Below, in pieces: positions 1 to 8,891 of a stretch of DNA of 64,000 nt. How positions within the stretch are numbered: position 1 is the first letter of the stretch; the number at the start of each line of letters is the position of its first letter. This DNA comes from AP-15 sp963700185 (GTDB taxonomy: Bacteria > Pseudomonadota > Alphaproteobacteria > ATCC43930 > CGMCC-115725), in NCBI GenBank assembly GCA_963700185.1, contig CAVOWP010000014.1:1-64000 (forward strand), written 5' to 3'. The notes under the pieces were generated by a model. The model did not search any database. It was not told where the DNA came from and saw only the letters and a list, made by a program, of their open reading frames with translations. The translations under genes were made by a program, and so were the position numbers.

Positions 1-1032
1 CGGCCGAACTGTTGCTGCGCACGGAATGGCATGGTGACCGACGCCAGTACGCCGTCTTCGCAGTCCGGCGCTTCGTCACCTATCTCGTGACGCAAGGCGT
101 CGTGGTTGCCTGCGGCCGACCGCAAGAGAACTTGTTCGCGCCGGGCTGCGGGGTGACTACGAGGATTATCTCCGTCGACAACGAGGATTGAGCGAGCGAA
201 CGATCGGCCACTGTTGGCGGTTTGCCGATCGGTTCCTCGACTTCCGTTTCGGCGACGCGGAGATCGACCTGGGTGCAATCACGCCCGGCGACATCGTCGC
301 GTTTCTCCAGGACTTACCACCCGGAAGGCGCCATTCCGAGAGTACGCCCCCAACGCACCTGCGTAACTTCTTCCGGTACTTGTTCAAAAGCGGCCTGACG
401 AGAACCAATCTGGCGCTCTGCATTCCCAGCGTCGCACAGAGCTACGACGCACGGCTGCCCCGTCATCTCGCGCCCGAGCAGGTAGATACGGTCCTCGCGG
501 CAGCTCGAGCCGACACGCGGTTTGGCCGCCGCAATTATGCGATGACGATCCTTCTCGCGCGTCTCGGTTTGCGTGCGCTGGAGGTGATTGCGATCCAGCT
601 CGATGACATCGATTGGCGCGGCGGTGAGTTCGTCGTGCGCGGCAAGGGCCGGAACCACGATCGCGTGCCGATCCCGCCCGACGTCGGCGAAGCGCTGGCC
701 GACTACATCCGCTACGATCGGGTCTCGACCTCGCGCGCGCTGTTCGTCACGGCGCCCGCGCCGCACGGTGCCTTCAAAGACAGCAAAGTTCTAACACAAT
801 CCTGAAGGACGCGTTCGCCCGCGCAGGAATTGCACCGCCCAGCCCGTACGTGGGCTTCCATGTCCTGCGCCACAGCCTGGCAACCAATCTGATCCGCCAG
901 GGTGCGTCGCTGGCCGAAGTCAGCGACATGCTGCGCCACCGTTCGTGCGCGTCGACAATGATCTACGCCAAGCTCGACATCGAGGGCTTGCGCTCGATCG
1001 CGCAGCCCTGGCCAGTCGCAGGAGGTGCGTAA
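1..1032 (+). pseudogene. First RIT tyrosine recombinase (RitA-like), frameshifted, 5' end outside window
   Basis: A site-specific tyrosine recombinase read in three successive frames. Codons from position 3 give an N-terminal core-binding segment (AELLLRTEWHGDRRQYAVFA). From about 120 the reading continues in another frame through LRGDYEDYLRRQRGLSERTI. From about 785 a third frame carries the end of the catalytic domain. The catalytic arginine lies in RLGLRALEV, HxxR in HVLRHSLAT, the second histidine in LRHRS, and the tyrosine in MIYAKLD. All catalytic motifs are present, so only the two frameshifts would inactivate it. Either the gene is decayed or the sequence carries indel errors. Its TAA overlaps the ATG of the next recombinase. 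Confidence 0.7.
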
Positions 1033-1979
1033 TGAGCCGCCTTCGCGAAGAGCTCGATCGCTACCTCAGGATCCGCCGCAGCCTTGGCTGGGACCTGAGG
1101 ACGACGGAGAGAGTGCTGTGGCGCTTCATCGTTTTTGCCGAAAGCCAAAGCGCCGAGCACATCAGCACCAACCTGTTCCTTAAGTGGCAGCAAAGCTTTG
1201 GTCGAGCAAGCCGACAGACCTGGGCAGCGCGCCTCGGCATGGTCCGGGTGTTCGCGCAGTGGCTGCAAGGCCTCGATCCAGCGCATGAGGTGCCGCCGCG
1301 TGGGCTGCTCCCGCACCGGGCCCGACGCTCGCGCCCATATATCTACAGCGCCGATGAGATCGCCAACATCGTCGCCGCCGCAGCCGAGCTTCCTTCGATT
1401 TACGGGCTCCGCGGGCAGACTTTCTCGACACTCTTCGGCCTGATCGCGACGACTGGCCTCAGGATCAGCGAGGCTCTCGCACTCGACGCCGACGACGTGA
1501 ATTTCGAGATTGGCGTGCTGACGATCCGACGGGGCAAGCTGGGCAAGGCTCGGCTGGTGCCGATCGACAGCAGCGTGACACAACGCTTGCGAGCCTATGT
1601 CGACGAGCGGGACCGGCTGCTCGGATTCGTGCCGCAATCCTTCTTCGCGACGGAGCGCGGTAACCGACCCGACGATTGCAGCGCTCGCTCCAACTTCGCG
1701 CTCGTCTGCCAGCGCCTCGGTTTGCGACCTGCACAGCGGTTCTGGCGCCATGGCCGCGGGCCGCGCATCCATGATCTGCGCCACACCTTCGCCGCACGGA
1801 CCATCATCGGCTGGTACCGCGCGGGCCAGGATCCGGCGCGCGAGATGATCAAGCTGACAACTTATCTCGGCCACACCAAACCAGAGAACACCTACTGGTA
1901 CATCGAAGCGGTCCCGGAATTGCTCGAGCTGGCCGCTGAGCGAGTTACCGGAGTTTCGGACATGGGGGCGCGCCGATGA
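1032..1979 (+). CDS. Second RIT tyrosine recombinase (RitB-like)
   Basis: A 315-residue phage-integrase-family recombinase that would cut and rejoin DNA through a covalent phosphotyrosine. An N-terminal SAM-like core-binding domain (about 1-100) precedes the catalytic domain. Arg is seen in TTGLRISEAL, HxxR in IHDLRHTFAA, the second His in YLGHTKPENT, and the likely nucleophile Tyr in NTYWYIEAV. The ATG at 1032 follows GGAGG at 1021-1025 and overlaps the stop of the preceding recombinase. Its own stop overlaps the next ATG, so the three genes are probably translationally coupled. The reading frame is intact. Confidence 0.85.
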   Translation: MSRLREELDRYLRIRRSLGWDLRTTERVLWRFIVFAESQSAEHISTNLFLKWQQSFGRASRQTWAARLGMVRVFAQWLQGLDPAHEVPPRGLLPHRARRSRPYIYSADEIANIVAAAAELPSIYGLRGQTFSTLFGLIATTGLRISEALALDADDVNFEIGVLTIRRGKLGKARLVPIDSSVTQRLRAYVDERDRLLGFVPQSFFATERGNRPDDCSARSNFALVCQRLGLRPAQRFWRHGRGPRIHDLRHTFAARTIIGWYRAGQDPAREMIKLTTYLGHTKPENTYWYIEAVPELLELAAERVTGVSDMGARR

Positions 1980-2971
1980 CCGCCTCGACCTTCCCGGGGC
2001 TGCTCCAGCGCTTCTTTACCGATCGCCTATGTACGCAAATGGAGGCGAGCGCGAACACGGTTGCGGGATATCGCGACACCTTCCGCCTACTCTTGCGCTT
2101 TGCCAGCGAGCAACGGCGGAAAGCTCCGACCCGGCTCAGGATCGAGGACCTCGACGCAGAGCTGATCGGCAACTTCCTCGTGCACGTCGAGACGGCTCGG
2201 CAGAACGGCGCCCGTAGTCGGAATACACGGCTCGCCGCCATCCGCTCCTTCTTCCGCTACGTCGCGATGAACGAGCCCGCCCACCTGCTGCAGTGTCAGC
2301 GCATCCTAACCATGCCCGGCAAGCGCTACGTCAAGCGAACGGTGACCTTCCTTGATCGGGAAGAGATTGCAGCGCTGCTTGCCGCCCCTGACCGCTCCAC
2401 GTGGGTCGGGCGCCGCGATTACGTGCTTCTGCTGGTCGCCCTGCAGACCGGGTTGCGGGCGTCCGAGCTGATCAACTTGCAATGCAAAGACGTGGTGCTG
2501 GGCACCGGAGCTCACATCCGATGCGACGGCAAGGGCCGGAAGGAGCGGTGCACACCGCTTCGGCGCGACACTGTTAAGTTGCTGGAGCAATGGTTGAGGG
2601 AACGCCGCGGCGGCGATGATCAGCCGCTGTTCCCGTCGATGCGCGGCGACCGGCTAAGCCGCGATGCGCTGGGGCACCTCGTCCACAAGTACGCACAAAT
2701 CGCATCAGCGTCGTCCCCGTCGCTCCGGACCAAGCGCGTCAGCCCGCACATCCTTAGGCACAGCACGGCGATGGAGTTATTGCAGCACGGCGTCGATCAG
2801 ACGGTAATCGCCCTCTGGCTCGGCCACGAATCCGTCGAGACGACGCAGGTTTACATTCACGCCGATCTGCGAATAAAGGAGAAAGCGTTGTCTCGGTTGG
2901 CAGCGCCGGAGGCTAGACCCGGCCGATATCGCCCGAATGACAAGCTGCTCGCCTTCCTCGAAACGCTCTGA
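1976..2971 (+). CDS. Third RIT tyrosine recombinase (RitC-like)
   Basis: A 331-residue tyrosine recombinase, the distal gene of the trio, starting in the ATGA overlap with the second gene. The N-terminal core-binding domain covers about residues 1-110. In the catalytic domain the Arg is in QTGLRASELI, HxxR in PHILRHSTAM, the second His in LWLGHESVET, and the Tyr in QVYIHADLRI. The frame is intact. The palindromic right end of the element begins one base after its stop codon, which supports it being the last gene of the element. Confidence 0.87.
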   Translation: MTASTFPGLLQRFFTDRLCTQMEASANTVAGYRDTFRLLLRFASEQRRKAPTRLRIEDLDAELIGNFLVHVETARQNGARSRNTRLAAIRSFFRYVAMNEPAHLLQCQRILTMPGKRYVKRTVTFLDREEIAALLAAPDRSTWVGRRDYVLLLVALQTGLRASELINLQCKDVVLGTGAHIRCDGKGRKERCTPLRRDTVKLLEQWLRERRGGDDQPLFPSMRGDRLSRDALGHLVHKYAQIASASSPSLRTKRVSPHILRHSTAMELLQHGVDQTVIALWLGHESVETTQVYIHADLRIKEKALSRLAAPEARPGRYRPNDKLLAFLETL

Positions 2972-3082
2972 TTATGCCGAACCTGCCGCGTGGCCGGTGA
3001 GGCGCTGCCTGCCGTCGATCAGACCATGCGGCATAATCCAGCGCGCGGCATTATGACCGTTATGCCGATATCGGCATAACGG
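2972..3082. repeat. Palindromic right end of the RIT element
   Basis: Several copies of TTATGCCG or its complement are packed here: TTATGCCG at 2972-2979, CGGCATAAT at 3029-3037, CGGCATTATG near 3047, and a perfect 26-bp palindrome at 3057-3082 whose 13-base arm is CCGTTATGCCGAT. Such clustered inverted repeats fit recombinase binding sites at the end of a RIT element. The matching left end is not in the window. Confidence 0.65.
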
Positions 3083-3383
3083 CCACTGGAGTGGAGCCGC
3101 GCATCGCCTCAATCGCGACCTCTCCGGCGGTTTTGGCTCATCCTCGTATGCGCGCGAGGAACTGTGCGCCGAAATGACCGGCGCCTTCGTCTGCGCCGCC
3201 CTGTCGATCGTGCCGACCGTGCGGCACAGCGATTATCTCGCCGCCTGGCTCGAGGTGCTGCGCGAGGACAACCGCGCCATCATCCGCGCGGCGAGCGCCG
3301 CGTCGAAAGCCGCGGACTATCTGCTCTCCTTCCGCGGCGACGATCCCGCCCCGGAAGCCGCCGCGCACGCGCTTGCGGCGTGA
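3081..3383 (+). pseudogene. ArdC-like antirestriction protein, C-terminal remnant
   Basis: Beginning directly at the RIT palindrome, the frame encodes GHWSGAAHRLNRD followed by YAREELCAEMTGAFVC and a tail with YLAAWLEVLREDNRAIIRAA. This is the C-terminal part of ArdC-type proteins (DUF1738 plus zincin-like metallopeptidase), which plasmids and ICEs use to block host restriction. Family members carry HExxH just before this point. Here the first part of that motif and everything upstream are replaced by the RIT element. Only about 100 residues remain and there is no proper start, so it should be inactive. Confidence 0.7.
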
Positions 3384-3403
3384 CGGCCCTGCAACGCGCC
3401 CTT

Positions 3404-3446
3404 CCCCGGGTCAAGCCCGGGGCAGGCTCCCGGGTCAAGCCCGGGG
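3404..3446. repeat. Two tandem palindromic units
   Basis: The self-complementary core CCCGGGTCAAGCCCGGG occurs twice, at about 3404-3422 and 3429-3446, separated by six bases. It sits between the ardC remnant and the ParB-like gene. It could form strong hairpins and act as a terminator-like or REP-type element. No T-run follows. Confidence 0.6.
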
Positions 3447-3574
3447 GGAGGCCTTTACCCGCCCGGCAACACCAATGGGGCGGTCTTCAGAGGAAGAGGG
3501 CCGAGAGGGGATTTGTGACGGGTTTTCCAGGGCGAGAGACGGCTCGCGCCCGCCCGTCACAGGAGTCCCCAGCC

Positions 3575-5725
3575 ATGACCGTCCGCAGCAAAGTCCAGAA
3601 TATTTGTCTCAGCCAGCTCGTCCTTTCCCCGGCAAATGTGCGCAAGACGCCGCCGCCGGCCGCCGAGGATATGGCGCTCGAAGCCAGCATCCGCGCCAAA
3701 GGCATCCTGCAGAATCTGATCGTTCACCCCGCGCCGATCGACGGCAAGGGCGTTTACGAAGTCGATGCCGGCGGCCGCCGCCTCAGGATCCTGCAGAAGC
3801 TGGCCGCCGAGGGCGTTATCGACGCCGACACCAAGGTCCCCTGCAAGATCGAGGAGCCCGAGGACGCCGCCGAAACCTCGCTGATGGAAAACACGGTGCG
3901 CGCCGCGATGCATCCGGCCGACGAGTTCGCCGCCATGGCGGCGCTGATCGATGGCGGCGCTTCGATCGAGACCGTGGCGACGCGCTTCGGCACTTCGGAA
4001 CGGCATGTGAAGCAGCGCCTGCGGCTCGGCAAGCTCGCGCCGGAGCTGCTCGATCAATTCCGGGCCGGCGACATCAGCCTCGAGGTGGTCACGGCGTTCA
4101 CGCTCGGCGCCGATCATGTCGCGCAGCGCGCCGTGTGGAACCAGCTCAAGGACAATTCCTATGTTGCGCCCTACACGGTGAAGCGTCTTCTCACCGAGAG
4201 CGCCGTCCCACTCGATTCCCGTCTCGGCATGTTTGTCGGCGCCGAAGCCTACGAGGCGGCCGGCGGCGCCATCACACGCGATCTGTTCAGCGGCGACGAC
4301 GACGGCTTCATGATTGAGGCCGCGCTCGTGCATCGCCTGGCGATCGAGAAACTCGAAGCCAAGGCCGAACAGCTGCGCCCGCAATGGGCCTGGACCAAGG
4401 CGATGCTCGATCCCGAATACGGTTTCCTGGCGCAGTACGCGCGTGTGCGCCCAAAGCCCGGCAAACTTCCGACAGAACTCGCGGACGAAATCGAGCGCAT
4501 CGAGCAGCGCCTCGGCGAGCTCGAAAAAGTGACCGAGGACGATTTCACCGACGAACTTGCCGCCGAGGCCGCGCAGCTCGAGGAGCGTCACAACGCGATT
4601 GACGAGATTGCCGAAAGCCTTGCCGTCTACGCCAAGAAGGACCGCGCACGCGCTGGCTGCATCGTCACGATCGGCGATGACGGCGAATTCTGCATCCACC
4701 AGGCCCTCGTCGAGCGCTCCGCTACCCGCAGCGCGTCCGCAGCCGGATCCACCGGCGCCGAAGATGACGGCGACGACGAGGCATCGATATCGTCCCACAC
4801 TGACAATGAGGGCAACGATGCGTCTACCCCCCGCCCTACTTCCGAGCAAAAGCTGCGCAAGGAATGCGGCTTCAGCCAGCTGCTGGTCGACGATCTGAAG
4901 GCGCACCGGCTGCAGATCACGCGGGCTCATCTGGCGGGGAATTTCGACGTGGCGTTCGTTCTGGCGCTCTATTCGCTGTGCGTCGATCTGCTCGACCGCT
5001 TTCGCTATCACGCGAATCCGCTCGATCTTAAGGCGATCGAGGCGACCCCGCGCAGCTCGCTCAACGATCTTGCCGGCACTCCGGCAGACCGGCTGCTGCA
5101 GGCACACCGCCCCACCGCGCTCGATCTCGAGTGGCTGCAACTCCCGCCGGCGGAGGGCTTCGCCGCTCTCTCTGGGCTGCCGCCCGAATCCAAGCAGCGT
5201 CTCTTCGCCTGGTGCGTCGCGTCCTGCCTCAAGCCGCAGCTGGCGATCGAAGACCGGGCCGATCCCGCGCTCGAAGGCGCCGGCCGGCGCCTCGCCATAC
5301 CGTTCGCCGACTGCTGGCGGCCGACCGCCGCCAATTATTGGGGCCGCGTGAAGAAGGCGCACGGCCTCGCGATCGGCAAGGACCTGCTTGGCGATCGCTG
5401 GGCGCGCGACCACGCCGACGACAAGAAGCCGGCGCTCGCCGCCGCCCTCGAGACCGCCTTCGATCTTGAACAGAGCGCCACCTGCATCGGTCTCGACCAG
5501 GCCGCGCGCGACAATGCCGCGGCGTGGGTGCCGCCCGGCATGGCCTTTGACCACGGCAACGGAGGCGACGGTTTCGTGGATCCTCAGCTCGACGGCGACG
5601 GTCACACCGACGTCGATGTCGACGACGAAGCCGGCGACACCGGCATCGCGTCAACCGACCTCCCGGCGTTCCTCACCGACGACGAGTCCGCCGCACTGAA
5701 CGGCCTGTCACTCGCTTGCGAGTGA
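3575..5725 (+). CDS. Large ParB/RepB/Spo0J-family protein of a mobile element
   Basis: A 716-residue protein. The N-terminal ParB domain (about 1-110) contains LSPANVRKTPP, GILQNLIV, GGRRLRILQKL and the ENTVRAAMHPADEF box. A KorB-like helix-turn-helix follows (TVATRFGTSERHVKQRLRLG, about 135-155). The middle and C-terminal parts are long, with an acidic linker around residue 400 and an acidic tail. Chromosomal ParB is about 300 residues; this long form is typical of alphaproteobacterial plasmids and integrative elements. It would bind parS-like sites in partition or regulation. The ATG at 3575 is chosen because AGGAG lies at 3561-3565 and homology begins there; the frame stays open upstream to 3164. 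No ParA gene is in the window. Confidence 0.8.
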   Translation: MTVRSKVQNICLSQLVLSPANVRKTPPPAAEDMALEASIRAKGILQNLIVHPAPIDGKGVYEVDAGGRRLRILQKLAAEGVIDADTKVPCKIEEPEDAAETSLMENTVRAAMHPADEFAAMAALIDGGASIETVATRFGTSERHVKQRLRLGKLAPELLDQFRAGDISLEVVTAFTLGADHVAQRAVWNQLKDNSYVAPYTVKRLLTESAVPLDSRLGMFVGAEAYEAAGGAITRDLFSGDDDGFMIEAALVHRLAIEKLEAKAEQLRPQWAWTKAMLDPEYGFLAQYARVRPKPGKLPTELADEIERIEQRLGELEKVTEDDFTDELAAEAAQLEERHNAIDEIAESLAVYAKKDRARAGCIVTIGDDGEFCIHQALVERSATRSASAAGSTGAEDDGDDEASISSHTDNEGNDASTPRPTSEQKLRKECGFSQLLVDDLKAHRLQITRAHLAGNFDVAFVLALYSLCVDLLDRFRYHANPLDLKAIEATPRSSLNDLAGTPADRLLQAHRPTALDLEWLQLPPAEGFAALSGLPPESKQRLFAWCVASCLKPQLAIEDRADPALEGAGRRLAIPFADCWRPTAANYWGRVKKAHGLAIGKDLLGDRWARDHADDKKPALAAALETAFDLEQSATCIGLDQAARDNAAAWVPPGMAFDHGNGGDGFVDPQLDGDGHTDVDVDDEAGDTGIASTDLPAFLTDDESAALNGLSLACE

Positions 5726-5839
5726 CAGGCTTCCTGACGCGCATTTTCGGAAAGGAGGCCGCGCACCTGCGGGCGCACGGTCTTTTCGTCGTACGTCGCC
5801 CGCCAATCTCGAAACTAAAAACCCAGGGAGACCGCCGCC

Positions 5840-6268
5840 ATGACCGACATCAGCACAACGCCGCCCGGCGCGCCCATCGACGACGTCCGCGCCCGCAACA
5901 AGAACCTGATCTTCGCCGCTCTCGCCGAAGCCGGCATACAAACCCTGACCCTGGGCTTTGACGGCTGCGGCGATTCCGGCCAGATCGACGACATTGAGGC
6001 CTGGAGTACCGGCAACGACAGCGTCGCGTTCCCCTCCAACCGCAAATTGCAACTCGTCTCGACTGCACCGGATTATCCCCCAACCGAATTCACCTTGCAG
6101 CAAGCCATCGAGACGCTCGTTTACGACTATCTCGACGAGACTTGCTACGGCTGGGAAGATAACGAAGGCGGGTTCGGCACCTTTGTATTCGACATCCCCG
6201 CCCGCACAATCACGCTCAAACACAATGTGCGTTTCACCGATTTCGTAACCCACAATCATTCGTTTTGA
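5840..6268 (+). CDS. DUF6878 family protein
   Basis: A 142-residue soluble acidic protein with no known biochemical role. The C-terminal half has the family pattern (IETLVYDYLDETCYGWEDNE, then GTFVFDIPARTITL). The ATG at 5840 follows an AGGGAG ribosome site. In plasmid and ICE backbones this gene commonly sits between a ParB-like gene and a DUF6915 gene, which is the order seen here, so it belongs to the same acquired backbone. The function is unknown; the family call rests on recognition without a search. Confidence 0.65.
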   Translation: MTDISTTPPGAPIDDVRARNKNLIFAALAEAGIQTLTLGFDGCGDSGQIDDIEAWSTGNDSVAFPSNRKLQLVSTAPDYPPTEFTLQQAIETLVYDYLDETCYGWEDNEGGFGTFVFDIPARTITLKHNVRFTDFVTHNHSF

Positions 6269-6279
6269 CGGAGGCGAAG

Positions 6280-6351
6280 ATGGCTCATCCCTACCATCAC
6301 GCTTGCTCATCGGAGATGGTTCGTCATTTAAGGGTATATGCGCTCATATAA
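6280..6351 (+). pseudogene. Truncated start of a DUF6915-like backbone gene
   Basis: A GGAG-preceded ATG at 6280 opens MAHPYHHACSSE, the characteristic N-terminus of the small protein that usually follows DUF6878 in these mobile backbones. After about 11 residues the similarity stops and the frame ends at 6351 after 23 codons. The point of divergence, about 6313, is probably where the mobile remnant joins unrelated chromosomal sequence. Confidence 0.5.
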
Positions 6352-6358
6352 GCGCATA
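6337..6358. repeat. Palindrome at the edge of the mobile remnant
   Basis: TATGCGCT at 6337-6344 and AGCGCATA at 6351-6358 form eight-base arms around CATATA. The sequence is AT-richer than its surroundings and sits between the truncated DUF6915-like start and the VOC gene. It resembles operators of small DNA-binding proteins but no such gene is adjacent. It may be a leftover of a lost regulatory or toxin-antitoxin locus. Confidence 0.45.
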
Positions 6359-6452
6359 CGCACTCTTGTCAACTTCTGTCGGCATCCCCGCTATGCCTTG
6401 CCGCACAGCCAGCGCGCCGACTACCCTGATCCGGTCCCCCATGGAGGCTCAT

Positions 6453-7287
6453 ATGGCCGCGCTCTCGCCTGTCCTGGATCACGTCGTGATCGATGTGCGC
6501 GACCGCATCGACGAGGCGATGCGTTGCTTTCAATCCCTCGGGTTTCAACTGACGCCGCGCGGGCGTCACACGCTAGGCTCGGTCAATCACCTGGCGATGT
6601 TCGCGATCGACTATCTGGAGCTGCTCGGGTTTGCTGGCGACGGCGCGATCCGCCCCGAGATCATGCGCTTTCCGGTCGGCCTCAACGGGCTCGTTTTCAA
6701 GACCGCGGACGCCGAGTTCGGTTTATGACCAGGCGGCAGCAGCCGGTCTCCCCGTCCTGCCGGTTCAATCCTTCTCCCGCCCGGTCGCGCTCGACAGCGT
6801 GACGCAAGATGCGCGGTTTCGTACCACCCGGCTCGATCCGGCTCAGGTGGCGATGGGCCGCGTCTATTTTTGCGAGCATCAGACCCCCGACCTCGTATGG
6901 CGCCCGGAATGGCAGACCCATCCGAACGGCGCCTGCGCCATCGCCCGCGTGGTGGTCGCGACCGCCGATCCTCAGCGCACGGCAAGGCTGTTCCGCGGTC
7001 TCTTCGGCGACGAGGCCCTGGCGGATCTCAATGGGGGGCAAGTCATCGCCGGCGGAGCCGCGCAAGTCGAGCTCTCGACGCCGGGTATGGTAGCGGCCGA
7101 ATTTGGCGAGACGGCAGCTGAGGCGGCCGGCCGCACCGAATATATGGCGGCTCTTGGGGTCACAGTCCGGTCGCTGCGCGCGGCGGAACAATGCCTGCGC
7201 GCCATCCCGGGCTTGCGCGTCGAGCCGCATCGGCTGATAGTGCCGGCCGGCGCCGCGTTCAATACGGCTATCGCATTCTCGGAGTGA
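6453..7287 (+). pseudogene. VOC (glyoxalase-fold) family protein, one frameshift
   Basis: A glyoxalase/bleomycin-resistance fold protein of about 277 residues once one frameshift is repaired. The first frame gives LDHVVIDVRDRIDEAMRCF through TADAEFG and stops at 6726-6728. The next frame continues with VYDQAAAAGLPVLPVQSF and runs to 7287. Removing one G near 6719-6721 joins them. The N-terminal His in DHVVI and acidic residues in the second half fit the metal-binding VOC layout, but the substrate is unknown. The start at 6453 has GGAGG at 6444-6448. It is followed after 3 bases by an acyl-CoA synthetase gene, so it probably belongs to that catabolic operon. Confidence 0.7.
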
Positions 7288-7290
7288 GCG

Positions 7291-8818
7291 ATGACCGATG
7301 CGGCGGATGGCTTCGGGCCCCCTAATTTCCGAAATTTGGGCGACGCGATCGACCGCGCCGGCGATCCCGACGGACTGGCAGTGATCGATCTCGGCGCCGG
7401 GTCGGCGCCGCGCTTCTACAGCTATCGCGAGATCGACGCGCTCGCCGATGCAACGGCTCGGGGCCTCTTCGCGCAAGGCCTGACCCGAGGTCGAGCGCGT
7501 CGCCATTCTTTCGGCTAATCGCGGCGAGTTCCTGACCTCCTTTCTCGGCGTCATGCGCGCCGGTCTGGTTGCGGTGCCGGTCAACTGGAAGCTGCCGGCG
7601 GCCACCCTCGAATTCATTCTGCGCGACTGTAGCGCTCGGATCGTGCTGTGCGACCGGGCGCGCCTGCCGCTGTGCCCACCCGACATGCCGCGGTTTGTCT
7701 TCGGCGAGGACTTCACGGCATTGCTCGATCCCGGCCTCTTCGCCGCGGTGACGCCCGATCCGGCGGACCCGGCCATGTTCCTCTATACCTCGGGCTCCAG
7801 CGGCCGGCCCAAAGGCGTCGTGCTGTCCCATAACAGTCACCTTTGGGTCATCGACATGCGTCGCCGTTCGAATGGCCCCGGAGAGCAGCGGGTGCTTGTA
7901 GCGGCGCCGCTCTACCACATGAATGCACTCGCCGTGTCGCAGGCAGCATTGGCGCAGCACGATACGGTCATTCTACTGCCGGGCTTCACAGCGCAAAGCT
8001 ACATCGAGGCGGCCGCCGCATATCGCACCACCACCTTGACCTCGGTGCCGACAATGATCGGCATGATATTGCGTGAGAACGCGCTGCTGGCGCGCACCGA
8101 TCTCACGGCGGTTACTGCGGTGCGTATGGGCTCAGCGCCGGTGTCGCATGGCCTGATGGAAGCGGCGCGGCGCACGTTCCCGCATGCCGTGGTCACCAAC
8201 AGCTACGGCACGACCGAGGCGGGCCCGATCGTCTTCGCCGCACACCCCGACGGCCGGCCGACCCCGGACTTGTCGGTTGGCGTCGCGCATCCGCATGTCA
8301 GCCTGCGGCTGGTCGAGGGCGCCAATCGTGATGCCAGTGAGGGCGTGTTACAGATGCGCTGCCCGGCATTGATGAACGGCTATCACAATCTGCCCGAGGC
8401 GACGGCGAAGGCATTGATTTCCGATGGCTTCTACGTCACCGGCGACGTGTTCCGCTGCGATGCCGACGGCTTCTACTATTTCATCGGCCGCGCTGACGAC
8501 ATGTTCGTCAGCGGCGGCGAAAACATCTACCCCGGCGAGATCGAGGCGGTGCTCGAGCGCCATCCGGACATTCACCAGGCGGTTGTCGTGCCGATCGATG
8601 ACGAGCTGAAATTCAAAAAGCCGGTGGCCTTTGTCGTGACGCGGCCCGGCGCCGCGCCGAGCGAAGAAGCGATCCGCCAATTCGCGCTCGCCAATGCCGC
8701 GCCCTATTTGCATCCGCGGCGGGTATGGTTCGTGCCGGAGATGCCGCTGGCCGGCACCAACAAGATCGACCGCCTGGCTTTGGCAAAGCGCGCCGCCCAA
8801 TTGCTGGCGACATCTTGA
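7291..8818 (+). pseudogene. Class I adenylate-forming acyl-CoA synthetase, one frameshift
   Basis: ATP-dependent activation of a carboxylic acid to its CoA thioester is the expected reaction. The first frame (7291-7518) ends after SYREIDALADATARGLFAQG. Deleting one base near 7492 restores GERVAILSANRGEFLTSF and continues to 8818, giving about 508 residues. Motifs are complete: LYTSGSSGRPKGVVLSH (phosphate loop), SYGTTEAGP, FYVTGD, FIGRADDMFVSGGENIYPGE, and the catalytic Lys region GTNKIDR. The gene starts 3 bases after the VOC stop. With the oxidoreductase and thioesterase downstream it suggests breakdown of an aromatic or branched acid. The natural substrate cannot be read from sequence. Confidence 0.8.
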
Positions 8819-8891
8819 AGGGCTGCCGGCGATGTCGTGCATGCTTCGAGACGCGCCCTATTGCTCCATCGCTCACGACGGGGATGATCTG

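Larger units (their letters stand above)
1..3082 (+). mobile_element. RIT (recombinase-in-trio) element, right part
   Basis: Three consecutive tyrosine recombinase genes lie on one strand with overlapping stop and start codons (TAATG at 1030-1034, ATGA at 1976-1979). This is the defining layout of RIT elements. The third gene is followed by a run of TTATGCCG/CGGCATAA motifs and a 26-bp perfect palindrome at 3057-3082. Immediately after it, reading resumes inside an ardC-like gene, so 3082 is close to the right end of the element. The left end lies before the window. The element interrupts a plasmid or ICE-type backbone gene. Confidence 0.75.

Noticed and set aside
3557..3705. Start of the ParB-like gene at 3164 instead of 3575
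   Set aside because: The extra 137 residues overlap the ardC remnant and the palindromic repeats, have no homology, and AGGAG precedes the ATG at 3575.
3557..5605. A 682-residue open frame on the minus strand opposite the ParB-like gene
   Set aside because: It mirrors the GC-rich codon pattern of the real plus-strand gene, has no recognisable domain and no ribosome site. The same applies to the long minus-strand frames at 39317-40561, 40694-41917, 44217-45632, 49098-50291 and 60576-62279.
6337..6358. An attachment site at the edge of the plasmid-like remnant
   Set aside because: The palindrome has no second copy in the window and no integrase or tRNA gene is adjacent, so an att site is not supported.
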